From Chitinophagales bacterium (GTDB lineage Bacteria > Bacteroidota > Bacteroidia > Chitinophagales > LD1): 64,000 nucleotides of DNA. The stretch is from assembly GCA_026129525.1 (NCBI GenBank), contig JAHCHW010000001.1, positions 248,001-312,000 on the forward strand. The letters are read 5' to 3'. Below are positions 42,362 to 51,305 of the stretch, one piece after another. The notes under the pieces were generated by a model that was not told the origin of the DNA, did not search any database, and saw only the letters and a program-made list of their open reading frames with translations. The translations under genes were made by a program, and so were the position numbers. Within the stretch, counting starts at the first letter, position 1. Each line of letters opens with the position of its first letter.

Positions 42362-43264
42362 ATGAATCCGAAGAAAATTCTAGTGCTGTATTACACCCAG
42401 TCAGGGCAATTGGGCGAAGTGGTTACCCGTTTTTCAAAACCTTTTGCCGCAGCAGGAGTTTCGGTAGAAACAATCAGCATAAAACCAATCAACGATTATG
42501 CTTTCCCTTGGACTTCGGAACGTTTTTTTGATACCATGCCCGAAACCGTGCTTGGCATTACCACAGCACTGCAACCAGTTAACCTGCAAGAGCAGAAATA
42601 CGATTTAGTGGTGTTTGCTTATCAGCCATGGTACTTATCATTAAGCATTCCGGCTAATTCTGCTTTACATGAGCCGGCAGTAAAGGAAATTCTGAAAAAC
42701 ACTCCGGTGGTTACGCTCATTGCCGCCCGCAATATGTGGTTGCATGCACAGGAGCAAGCCAAGCAAAAACTCCGCGAAGCAGGGGCCAAATTGGTTGGCA
42801 ACATTGCTTTGGTTGACAGGCACCATAACCTAATTAGCGTAGTTACCATTTTGTACTGGATGCTCACAGGCAAGAAAGACAAGTATCTTGGAGTGTTTCC
42901 AAAGCCGGGAGTGTCGGATGAGGACATCCGTAATTCTGAAAACTTCGGAAAAATAGTTTGCAGGTATTTGCAGGAGGGAAATTGGAGCGGAATGCAACAT
43001 GAGCTGGTTACCAACGGAGCAGTTGATGTAAAAGAAGATTTGATGTTTGTGGAAGAGCGGGCGCCACGCCTGTTCTCTATATGGGCAAATTTTATCTTCA
43101 AGAGGAAGAATCGCAAAGGTTGGCTCGTAGTTTTTAAATACTACTTGTTGTTTGCCTTGTTTATTGTCGCTCCTATAGTGTTGCTATTGAACTTTCTTTT
43201 GTTTCGTTGGTTTTTGATTGGTAATATAAAACGCAGAATGGCACACTATGCAGGCGTTGAGTAA
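42362..43264 (+). CDS. darA: DarA-like dialkylresorcinol condensing enzyme
   Basis: A 300-residue protein of the DarA family, which acts with DarB to form and aromatise the dialkylresorcinol ring used in flexirubins and related lipids. The N-terminal KKILVLYYTQSGQLGEVVTR looks flavodoxin-like, FAYQPWYLSLSIPANSALHE near residue 80 is typical of DarA, and a C-terminal membrane helix lies at about residues 258-282. The ATG at 42362 is preferred over a TTG nine bases upstream. Its partner darB is at 4235, about 37 kb away, and the next gene is a halogenase-like flavoenzyme. Confidence 0.85.
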   Translation: MNPKKILVLYYTQSGQLGEVVTRFSKPFAAAGVSVETISIKPINDYAFPWTSERFFDTMPETVLGITTALQPVNLQEQKYDLVVFAYQPWYLSLSIPANSALHEPAVKEILKNTPVVTLIAARNMWLHAQEQAKQKLREAGAKLVGNIALVDRHHNLISVVTILYWMLTGKKDKYLGVFPKPGVSDEDIRNSENFGKIVCRYLQEGNWSGMQHELVTNGAVDVKEDLMFVEERAPRLFSIWANFIFKRKNRKGWLVVFKYYLLFALFIVAPIVLLLNFLLFRWFLIGNIKRRMAHYAGVE

Positions 43265-43298
43265 AGAACAGTTTACATTTAACAGCAATTGAGCAATT

Positions 43299-44975
43299 AT
43301 GAGTAACCATTACGATGTAATTATTCCCGGTGGAGGATTGGCGGGGCTTACCCTTTCGCTTCAACTCAAAAAGCATAGTCCCGACATTAAAATTCTGATT
43401 CTTGAAAGACGAAAAAGTGTGGCACCCACAGCAGCACATAAAGTAGGAGAAAGTACCGTAGAATTAGGCAGCTACTATTTGCGCGAGGTGCTCGGGCTAA
43501 AAAGTTATTTGGAAGAACACGAACTACCTAAACATGGCTTGCGTTTCTTTTTCAAATCGCATAACAAGGCAGATATTACTTCGCGCGTAGAGTTAGGCCC
43601 GCGTGCATGGCTGCCAACACCAAGCCATCAGTTGGACAGAGGAACTTTGGAAAACTATCTGGTGGAACACACCCGCTCACAGGGCACCGAAGTTCTGCTT
43701 GATGCAAATGTGAAAGATGTTCAGTTCGGAAACGATTTTCATACAGTTACCTACATCCATCAAGGCGAAGAAAAAACAGCAACTGCACGTTGGGTGGCTG
43801 ATGCCACCAGCCGCAACAGTTTGCTCAAACGTAAACTCGGTTTTCAAAAGCCAATGGACCACCATGTAAATGCCGTATGGTGGCGGTTAAAAGGTGTAAT
43901 TGATATTGACAAATGGAGCAATAATAAAGAGTGGCAAACCTATCTTGTTTCGGGATTACGCTACTTAAGCACTGTTCACTTTCTCGACAAAGGTTATTGG
44001 GTATGGGTGATTCCTTTGGGTTCAAAAAATACCAGTATTGGTATTGTGGCTGACCCTGCAATTCATCCGTTTGATACTATTGATACTTATGAAAAATCAA
44101 TGGAATGGTTGAAAGTAAACGAACCGCTTTGCTATAAAATGTTGGAACCGGAAACGCCCAACAAAATGGATTTTAAAATCCTGAAACATTTCGCGCATGA
44201 TTCGGGGAGAGCTTACGATGGCACCGACCGCTGGGGAGTAACCGGAGAAGCAGGCGCTTTTCTGGATCCGTTCTATTCGCCCGGTACCGATTTTATTTCA
44301 TTAAGCAATACCTTTTTAAGCGATTTGATTTTACGCGAATTGAACGGAGAAGATGTACAGTTCCGTGCCGAAATTTATGAGCGCACCTATCTCACTTTGG
44401 TAGAGCGCTGGATTCCCATTTACCGCAACAAGTACAACCTGATGGGCAACGCCCAAATAATGGTAATGAAAATTTTTTGGGATTGGGCGCTGTATTGGTC
44501 CGTTCCGGCATTGCTGTTTACCAACAATGCCTTTACCGATTTGCGAATGCTGAAACAGTTGTTTGCTGCGCCCGATAGCCTTGGGCAAAAATTCGGCAAA
44601 CTTCATGAGCGCATGCAGCAGTTGTTTCTCGACTGGCTTCCTTATGAAAATCAAATTTTTGAGAACCGCTACATTGACCCATTCGATCTTCACCTGTTGC
44701 GCGACTTTCAGGCGAACATTGAAGTTCAACATGGCGAAAAGTTGCTCGGTAAAATTGCTGAGAATGTGAGCTTGCTCGAAAAATTTGCAGCCGAAATTTT
44801 CAGACATGTAAGCGCACAAGTGCATGGTACTCCCTACGACTTAAAAGTAAATCCGTACACCATGTCGTTGAATGAAGCAACTAACCACGATCTTTCGTTT
44901 GTGGCTGAACAAGATGAAGCTATTACCCGCGATGTAGAAACTATGTGGTTTTATTCGAAAGAGCAGTTAGTGTAA
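43299..44975 (+). CDS. Flavin-dependent halogenase-like oxidoreductase
   Basis: A 558-residue FAD enzyme with the dinucleotide fold GGGLAG (11-16), KVGES (48-52), and the flavin halogenase signature WxWxIP at Trp234-Val-Trp236-Val-Ile-Pro239, followed by GEAGAFLDPFYSPGTDFISL near residue 315. Lys86 is a candidate for the catalytic lysine. This matches the halogenase/monooxygenase class found in flexirubin clusters. It starts 34 bases after darA and probably halogenates or hydroxylates the resorcinol product; which reaction cannot be decided from sequence. Confidence 0.82.
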   Translation: MSNHYDVIIPGGGLAGLTLSLQLKKHSPDIKILILERRKSVAPTAAHKVGESTVELGSYYLREVLGLKSYLEEHELPKHGLRFFFKSHNKADITSRVELGPRAWLPTPSHQLDRGTLENYLVEHTRSQGTEVLLDANVKDVQFGNDFHTVTYIHQGEEKTATARWVADATSRNSLLKRKLGFQKPMDHHVNAVWWRLKGVIDIDKWSNNKEWQTYLVSGLRYLSTVHFLDKGYWVWVIPLGSKNTSIGIVADPAIHPFDTIDTYEKSMEWLKVNEPLCYKMLEPETPNKMDFKILKHFAHDSGRAYDGTDRWGVTGEAGAFLDPFYSPGTDFISLSNTFLSDLILRELNGEDVQFRAEIYERTYLTLVERWIPIYRNKYNLMGNAQIMVMKIFWDWALYWSVPALLFTNNAFTDLRMLKQLFAAPDSLGQKFGKLHERMQQLFLDWLPYENQIFENRYIDPFDLHLLRDFQANIEVQHGEKLLGKIAENVSLLEKFAAEIFRHVSAQVHGTPYDLKVNPYTMSLNEATNHDLSFVAEQDEAITRDVETMWFYSKEQLV

Positions 44976-44984
44976 ACAAAAAAC

Positions 44985-45437
44985 TCACTCTCGGCTCTTC
45001 GAATCAATATTAATAGTAACCGGCCCGTCATTTACTAAAGCCACTTTCATATCAGCACCAAATTCTCCTGTACCTACAGATTTGTCTAATTCTCGTTCAA
45101 CCAGTTTTACAAACTGCTCATAAAGCGGAATGGCAACATCGGGCTTAGCCGCTTTTATAAACGATGGGCGGTTACCCTTCTTGGTCATAGCGTGTAAGGT
45201 AAATTGCGATACAACAATAATGTTGCCCTGCACATCTTTCACCGAAAGATTCATCAAACCATTTTCATCGTTAAAAATTCGGAGGTTCACCACTTTGGCA
45301 GCAGTCCACTCTAAATCTTCGGTAGTGTCAGCTTCTTCAAATCCCGCCAGCACCAACAATCCTTTTTCAATAGTTGATTTGATGCTGCCCGAAATGGTAA
45401 CAGATGCAGAAGAAACTCGTTGAATGGTAACTCTCAT
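44985..45437 (-). CDS. dtd: D-aminoacyl-tRNA deacylase
   Basis: A 150-residue Dtd enzyme that removes D-amino acids (and glycine from mischarged tRNA) from tRNA. MRVTIQRVSSASV is the standard start, SQFTLHAMTKKGNRPSF near residue 76 holds the substrate-binding Ser-Gln and NDGPVTI near the end is the Gly-cisPro motif. Converges with the halogenase-like gene. Confidence 0.95.
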   Translation of the reverse strand: MRVTIQRVSSASVTISGSIKSTIEKGLLVLAGFEEADTTEDLEWTAAKVVNLRIFNDENGLMNLSVKDVQGNIIVVSQFTLHAMTKKGNRPSFIKAAKPDVAIPLYEQFVKLVERELDKSVGTGEFGADMKVALVNDGPVTINIDSKSRE

Positions 45438-45537
45438 AATACAACTACATTAGCACACCGATTACACAGATGAAACTGATATACACAGATAAAGTCTGCT
45501 ATTATCATAACAATCAGCGCCATAAGCGTGTATTTTT

Positions 45538-46494
45538 TCACTCCCAATGCTTGTAATTCGCTTTATAATCAAGCATAATGTTCAGGTAATTGCTGTATCG
45601 CTCTTCCGAAACTTTTCCTTCCAAATAAGCCTGCTTTACCGCACAATCCGGTTCATTCTCGTGCAGGCAGTTGTTGAACTTGCAATTGTTGAGCACCTCG
45701 CGCATTTCTACATAGTAATGCGAAATTTCTTCGGGCTTAAAATCCATAATGCCAAACTCACGAATGCCGGGGGTATCAATCACATTGCCGCCAAAATCGA
45801 GCGGGTGCATTTCGGCAAAGGTGGTGGTATGCATTCCTTTTCCGGTTATGCGCGAAATATTTTCCGTTCGCAAATTCAACTGTGGTTGAATGGCGTTCAT
45901 TAACGTTGATTTTCCAACACCCGAATGCCCTGCTATCAGCGAAGTTTTATCCTTCATCAGTTCTTTCACCTCCTCCAAATGTTCGGCTTTAAGTGCCGAA
46001 ACAAAAACTGTTTTGTAACCTATGCTCTGGTAAATACCCGCCACATAATCCTGCTTGGCTTTTGTTTTGGCATCCAACAAATCCTGCTTATTAAAAATGA
46101 TAACCACCGGAATGTGATAGGCTTCGGCAGTCAGCAGAAAGCGGTCAATAAAGCCGGTTGATGTGCGCGGGTTGGCCATAGTTACTATTAATAGCACCTG
46201 ATCTAAGTTGGCAGCAATTATTTGCCGGGCACCTTTGTGCTTTGGCGAAGAGCGCACAATGTAGTTTTCGCGTGCTTCAATTTCTGCAATCGTCCATGTA
46301 TCGTCAGCATCACCTTTTTCGAGTGTTACCTTATCGCCCACAGCTACTGGGTTGCTGTCCTTCTCCTTGCTTTCATCTAAGCGGAATACTCCTTTAAGGC
46401 GGCATTTAATAACATCTCCTTTTATTCCATCCTCAAAGGGGATAATTCGTACATCGTACCAACTGCCGGTTGACTTTATAACTACACCTTTCAT
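45538..46494 (-). CDS. rsgA: Ribosome small subunit GTPase RsgA
   Basis: A 318-residue circularly permuted GTPase that matures the 30S subunit. An OB fold (1-75) precedes the GTPase motifs in permuted order: G4 FNKQDL (about 137), G1 GHSGVGKST (about 192), G3 DTPGIREFG (about 240). The C-terminal zinc site is C-x5-C-x-H with a further Cys (CKFNNCLHENEPDC). It overlaps the GGGP synthase gene by four bases. Confidence 0.95.
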   Translation of the reverse strand: MKGVVIKSTGSWYDVRIIPFEDGIKGDVIKCRLKGVFRLDESKEKDSNPVAVGDKVTLEKGDADDTWTIAEIEARENYIVRSSPKHKGARQIIAANLDQVLLIVTMANPRTSTGFIDRFLLTAEAYHIPVVIIFNKQDLLDAKTKAKQDYVAGIYQSIGYKTVFVSALKAEHLEEVKELMKDKTSLIAGHSGVGKSTLMNAIQPQLNLRTENISRITGKGMHTTTFAEMHPLDFGGNVIDTPGIREFGIMDFKPEEISHYYVEMREVLNNCKFNNCLHENEPDCAVKQAYLEGKVSEERYSNYLNIMLDYKANYKHWE

Positions 46495-47231
46495 TCATTT
46501 ATTTTATTGGTGCCATGCACCCCCAACGAAATCTCCATCAGCAACTCCGGCTCTTTTTCCAACACATTTCCCACCACAATTACATCGGCTCCGGCTTTGG
46601 CAATTTCCTCCGCCTGTTCTCCGCTTCTTATGCCTCCGCCAACTATCAGTGGAATGCGAATAGTTTGTTTTACCGCTTTAATAATAGAAGCGCTTACACA
46701 ATTTTCCGCTCCGCTTCCGGCTTCCAAATAAATGGTTTTCATGCCCAGCATTTCACCGGCAAGAGCGGTGGCTGCGGCAATGTCGGGTTTATCGTTGGGC
46801 AGCGGAATAGTTTGTGTCATGTACGATGTGGTAGAAATTCTTCCCCCATATATCAGCATATATCCGGTGGGTATTACTTCCAGCCCGGCTTCTTTTATTA
46901 ACGGAGCCGCTACTACTTGTTGCCCAATGAGAAATTCGGCATTGCGCCCGCTTATGAGGCTGAGAAATAAAATAGCATCTGCCTGTTTGCTTACCTGATA
47001 GTTGTTGCCCGGGAAAATGATTATGGGAATACTACACTGTTGCTTGATAGTAGTAATGGTTTCCTCAAAGCGATTTTCCAAAAGCAGACTTCCGCCCACA
47101 AAAAAGAAATCGGTTTTGCAGCGCACCGCCAGTTTAATTAAGGTCATCAGATTATCCACCGATTGTTTATCGGGGTCAATCAAAACCGCCAGTTTCGGGA
47201 GCGTTTTTTCTGCTATTTTTTCATAAATCAT
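46491..47231 (-). CDS. Geranylgeranyl/heptaprenylglyceryl phosphate synthase
   Basis: A 246-residue TIM-barrel enzyme of the GGGP synthase/PcrB family, which attaches a polyprenyl chain to sn-glycerol-1-phosphate through an ether bond. Visible motifs: AVLIDPDK (about 15-22, substrate-binding Asp), YLEAGSGA (about 165) and VGGGIRSGEQA (about 197). Bacteroidota have group II GGGP synthases whose product is not settled. A UbiA enzyme with a DGGGPS-like second motif is 9 kb away (55328-56155). Downstream rsgA overlaps by four bases. Confidence 0.92.
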   Translation of the reverse strand: MIYEKIAEKTLPKLAVLIDPDKQSVDNLMTLIKLAVRCKTDFFFVGGSLLLENRFEETITTIKQQCSIPIIIFPGNNYQVSKQADAILFLSLISGRNAEFLIGQQVVAAPLIKEAGLEVIPTGYMLIYGGRISTTSYMTQTIPLPNDKPDIAAATALAGEMLGMKTIYLEAGSGAENCVSASIIKAVKQTIRIPLIVGGGIRSGEQAEEIAKAGADVIVVGNVLEKEPELLMEISLGVHGTNKINE

Positions 47232-47324
47232 TGGTGGCGAAATTCTTAATCAAAAAATAACCGTAAATTCATTGACAATAAACCGCGACTAAAAAAACGT
47301 ACACGAAAAATCCAAATTTTTTGA

Positions 47325-47351
47325 CCGAAAAAATCGGAAAAAAGTTTTTCC
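47325..47351 (+). promoter_or_regulatory. Two overlapping hairpins upstream of nrdJ
   Basis: CCGA AAAAA TCGG (47325-47337) and GGAAAAA AG TTTTTCC (47336-47351) share the GG at 47336-47337, so only one can form at a time. The rest of the 290-base upstream region is A/T-rich with no TAnnTTTG box and no conserved B12-box riboswitch pattern. Role unknown. Confidence 0.3.
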
Positions 47352-47521
47352 ACAAGAGAGACTCGCGCCAATACAGCGTTTGAATTTGTTCCAAATCCGT
47401 TTGCACATTTTGTGTTAATAAGTGAGCCTCGAAAATCTTTTTACGAAAAATAAATTCGTTCACGTTTTCCAAAAAAACAAAAGTAAACACCAGCGATTCA
47501 TAACTCTACAAACATAACAGT

Positions 47522-50500
47522 ATGGCAAGAAAGAACGAGAAAAAAGGACTAAAGGTGACTCGGCTCTACACCAAAGAAGGTGTATCACCATTTGACCTGT
47601 TCGAATACGAACTGCGTTCCAGTGTAATCCGCAATCCGGCAGGCGATGCCGTGTTTGAAATGCACAACGTGGAAGTACCGAAAGGTTGGAGCCAGGTGGC
47701 AACCGACATCCTTGCCCAAAAGTATTTCCGCAAAGCGGGTGTGCCGCAGCCTGACGGTTCGCTGGGTGGCGAGCGCTCTATTAAACAAGTAACACACCGT
47801 TTGGCTGATTGCTGGAAAAGCTGGGGCGAACGCTACGGCTACTTTGCAAGCAAGCAAGATGCTCAGGTATTTTACGATGAACTGGTGTATTCCTTGCTCG
47901 ACCAAATGGCAGCGCCCAACTCACCGCAGTGGTTCAACACCGGTTTGCACACCGCCTATGGCATTACCGGAAAACCGCAGGGGCACTTTTTTGTAAATCC
48001 CGACACAGGCGAATTAGAAAAATCAACTTCGGCTTACGAACGCCCGCAGCCGCATGCTTGTTTCATTTTATCGGTGGATGATGATTTAGTGAACGGAGGC
48101 GGCATTATGGATTTGTGGACCCGCGAAGCACGTATTTTCAAATACGGCTCCGGTGTGGGAACCAACTTCAGCAACATACGTGGCGAAGGCGAAAAACTTT
48201 CGGGCGGTGGCACTTCATCGGGCTTAATGAGCTTTCTGAAAATTGGCGATGCGGCTGCAGGCGCTATTAAAAGCGGAGGAACCACCAGACGTGCCGCTAA
48301 AATGGTGTGCCTTGATTTAGACCATCCGGAAATAGTGGACTTCATTGAATGGAAAATGAAGGAAGAAGATAAAGTAGCGGCACTGATTGCTGCCGGCTAC
48401 GATTCGCACTACGAAGGCGAAGCTTACCGCACTGTAAGCGGACAAAACTCCAACAACTCGGTTCGTGTTCCTAATTCCTTCTTCCATGCATTGGAAAAAG
48501 GCGAAGACTGGCATCTGCTTTCCAGAACGCACCGCAAACCGATGAAGAGTATTCCATCGCGCGAGTTGTGGGATAAAATTGCCATGGCTGCATGGCGCTG
48601 TGCCGACCCGGGTGTGCAGTTCGATACTACTATTAACGAATGGCATACCTGCCCTGAAGATGGAGCCATCCGCGCTTCGAACCCTTGCAGCGAATACATG
48701 TTTTTGGATAACACGGCATGTAACCTTGCTTCGTTCAACCTTCGCAAATTCTTCAACGAAAAAACACTGGAGTTTAATGTAGAAGGCTTTGAACACATGA
48801 GTCGCATTTGGACAGTAGTGCTCGAAATTTCGGTACTGATGGCGCAGTTCCCTTCGGAAGATGTTGCCCGTCTTTCGTATGAATTCAGAACACTTGGCTT
48901 AGGCTATGCCAACCTCGGCTCGGTGCTGATGGTAAGCGGCATTCCGTACGATAGCGATAAAGCCCGTGCCATTGGTGGCGCCATTACCGCTATTATGACC
49001 GGTGTGGCTTATAAAACTTCGGCTGAAATGGCTGCCATTCTTGGACCATTCCCCGGCTACGAGAGGAACAAAAAACACATGCTGCGTGTAATGCGTAACC
49101 ACCGCTTAGCCGCTTACAATGCCGATGCCAATTCGTACGAAGGGTTGGAGGTAAAACCTGTAGGTATTGATCCTAAATTCTGCCCCAGTTATTTATTGGA
49201 AGCAGCCACTACTGCATGGGATGAAGCATTGCAACTGGGCGAAAAATTCGGCTACCGCAACGCGCAAACCACTGTTATTGCTCCAACAGGCACCATCGGC
49301 TTATTGATGGATTGCGACACTACCGGTGTAGAGCCTGATTTTGCGCTCGTAAAATTCAAAAAACTTTCCGGTGGCGGTTATTTCAAAATTGTAAACGAGT
49401 CGGTGCCGCTGGCATTGGAAAACCTCGGCTACAGCGAAAGCGCCATTGATGCCATTGTGAAGTATGCTAAAGGACATGCCACCCTTTTTGGTTGCCCGAA
49501 CATTAACCCCGAATCGCTGCATGTAAAAGGATTTACCGAAACCGATGTGGCAAAAATAGAAGCACAACTGCCTGCGGCATTCGACATCACTTTTGCCTTC
49601 AACGTATGGTCGTTGGGCGAAGATTGTTTACAGCGGTTAGGATTTAAGCCGGAACAATACAACCATCCGAAGTTTAATCTGCTGCGCGAACTTGGTTTTA
49701 CTAAAGAAGAAATTGAAGCTGCCAACGAATACGTATGCGGAACCATGACGGTGGAAGGCGCTCCGTATTTAAAGGATGAGCACCTGCCGGTGTTTGATTG
49801 CGCCAACAAGTGCGGCACCAAAGGCGTTCGCTTTATACATCCGCACGGGCATATCCGCATGATGGCTTCTGTGCAGCCGTTTATCAGCGGAGCTATTTCG
49901 AAAACCATTAACCTGCCTAATGAAGCTACGGTAAATGATATTAAAGGCTGCTACGAACTTTCGTGGAAACTTGGCTTAAAAGCCAACGCCCTTTACCGTG
50001 ACGGATGCAAACTTTCGCAACCGCTTTCGAACAAGAAAGACGAGGAAAAAGAAGAAAAGAAAGAACCCACTGTTGCCGAAGCTGCTCCGGCAGTGCAGCA
50101 GGAGCCGAGCGATGTGTTCAGCAAATTAACACCCGAACAAGTATTGGAAGCGGCAAGGCTTTTAATGCAGGAATCAACCGACACCAATTTCATGCGCGAG
50201 TTATCGCGTATTGTGGAGCGCAAAAAACTACCGCATAAGCGCAGAGGCTTTACACAAAAAGCAAAAATTGGCGGGCAAACCGTATTTGTTCGCACCGGGG
50301 AATACGATGACGGAACACTCGGTGAAATTTTTGTGGATATGCACAAAGAAGGAGCTTCGTTCCGCTCGCTTATGAACTGTTTCGCCATTTCGGTTTCCAT
50401 CGGTTTGCAGTACGGTGTGCCGTTAGATGAGTTCGTCAACAAATTCACATTTACCCGCTTTGAGCCGAGCGGTATGGTAAACCACCCGAACATCAAGAAC

Positions 50501-50914
50501 GCATCTTCGGTAGTAGATTACATTTTCCGTTTGCTGGCATTTGAATATTTAGGAAGAACCGATTTGGTACACGTTACTCCTTCCGAACTTTCAATGCGCG
50601 AAAAGAGCACACAGGATTTAACCACCGATATTGCCGATGATGCTTCGGAAGATGATAACCGCACAATGAATACCACTACTTCTACTCATCCGGAAATGAA
50701 GGAAACGCCTAAGCCGGTAACCAAAAAAGAAGTAACCGAAGTGCGGGTTGAAAAGAAAATAACCCTTGCCACCAGTTCAATGAGTGCTTTCAACAAAATA
50801 GCCGGTGATATGATGGGCGATGCGCCACCTTGCAATGTATGTGGCAACATTACCCTCCGCAGCGGTACTTGTTACAAGTGCTTGAACTGCGGCAACAGTA
50901 TGGGTTGCAGTTAA
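47522..50914 (+). CDS. nrdJ: Adenosylcobalamin-dependent ribonucleotide reductase (class II)
   Basis: A 1130-residue class II RNR that makes deoxynucleotides using coenzyme B12. Catalytic features include the cysteine in [18 protein letters not shown] (about 395-412), the CGT-type cysteine in [10 protein letters not shown] (about 738) and [10 protein letters not shown] (about 823). Residues 840-870 are a Lys/Glu-rich linker, and the C-terminus ends in [20 protein letters not shown], a zinc ribbon carrying cysteines that can regenerate the active site. Length is normal for bacterial NrdJ. No cobalamin biosynthesis gene or NrdR is in the window, so B12 may be imported or made elsewhere. Confidence 0.96.
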   Translation: MARKNEKKGLKVTRLYTKEGVSPFDLFEYELRSSVIRNPAGDAVFEMHNVEVPKGWSQVATDILAQKYFRKAGVPQPDGSLGGERSIKQVTHRLADCWKSWGERYGYFASKQDAQVFYDELVYSLLDQMAAPNSPQWFNTGLHTAYGITGKPQGHFFVNPDTGELEKSTSAYERPQPHACFILSVDDDLVNGGGIMDLWTREARIFKYGSGVGTNFSNIRGEGEKLSGGGTSSGLMSFLKIGDAAAGAIKSGGTTRRAAKMVCLDLDHPEIVDFIEWKMKEEDKVAALIAAGYDSHYEGEAYRTVSGQNSNNSVRVPNSFFHALEKGEDWHLLSRTHRKPMKSIPSRELWDKIAMAAWRCADPGVQFDTTINEWHTCPEDGAIRASNPCSEYMFLDNTACNLASFNLRKFFNEKTLEFNVEGFEHMSRIWTVVLEISVLMAQFPSEDVARLSYEFRTLGLGYANLGSVLMVSGIPYDSDKARAIGGAITAIMTGVAYKTSAEMAAILGPFPGYERNKKHMLRVMRNHRLAAYNADANSYEGLEVKPVGIDPKFCPSYLLEAATTAWDEALQLGEKFGYRNAQTTVIAPTGTIGLLMDCDTTGVEPDFALVKFKKLSGGGYFKIVNESVPLALENLGYSESAIDAIVKYAKGHATLFGCPNINPESLHVKGFTETDVAKIEAQLPAAFDITFAFNVWSLGEDCLQRLGFKPEQYNHPKFNLLRELGFTKEEIEAANEYVCGTMTVEGAPYLKDEHLPVFDCANKCGTKGVRFIHPHGHIRMMASVQPFISGAISKTINLPNEATVNDIKGCYELSWKLGLKANALYRDGCKLSQPLSNKKDEEKEEKKEPTVAEAAPAVQQEPSDVFSKLTPEQVLEAARLLMQESTDTNFMRELSRIVERKKLPHKRRGFTQKAKIGGQTVFVRTGEYDDGTLGEIFVDMHKEGASFRSLMNCFAISVSIGLQYGVPLDEFVNKFTFTRFEPSGMVNHPNIKNASSVVDYIFRLLAFEYLGRTDLVHVTPSELSMREKSTQDLTTDIADDASEDDNRTMNTTTSTHPEMKETPKPVTKKEVTEVRVEKKITLATSSMSAFNKIAGDMMGDAPPCNVCGNITLRSGTCYKCLNCGNSMGCS

Positions 50915-50957
50915 ATTGCGGATTTAGAAATTCGTTTTCCGAATTTTAATGAATAGC

Positions 50958-50984
50958 AAGGGGCGGACATTTGATTCGCCCTTT
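50958..50984 (+). terminator. Possible terminator of nrdJ
   Basis: AAGGGGCG pairs with CGCCCTTT (one G-T pair) around an 11-base loop, 43 bases after the nrdJ stop, with a weak T-rich tail. Moderate support. Confidence 0.5.
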
Positions 50985-51305
50985 GCGTTTAATTATACCT
51001 CTGTTCAGAAAGTTTTAGAGCTACATGCAAAATAAATAGTTAAACGACTGCCAAAGAAACCATAAGTAACTTTGAAAGCAGCCCGCCACCCGACTAGATA
51101 TGTAAGGTGATAAAGCAAAACATTGAGTATCAAATGGAACAGACATGTTAATCGCTCTTGGCATTAGTGGGCAAAAGGAGAAATTCGCAATATGCCAAAT
51201 GTAGCAAACAGAAGTTTAGGATAAAAAGCCCACTTAACTACACGGAAATACAGCGATGGAATTTGTGCAACCGCAAGCGGGTTTTCGGTCTGAAAGGCAT
51301 ATTTC
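50985..51305. other. Gene-free interval between nrdJ and asnB
   Basis: About 320 bases without a believable gene, RNA or repeat. A 72-codon frame on the plus strand (from 51158) has poor composition and runs into the antisense strand of asnB; I saw no promoter of the TAnnTTTG type. Confidence 0.5.

Noticed and set aside
47232..47521. Possible B12 riboswitch before nrdJ
   Set aside because: The conserved B12-box sequence and the long paired core were not seen in this A/T-rich leader.
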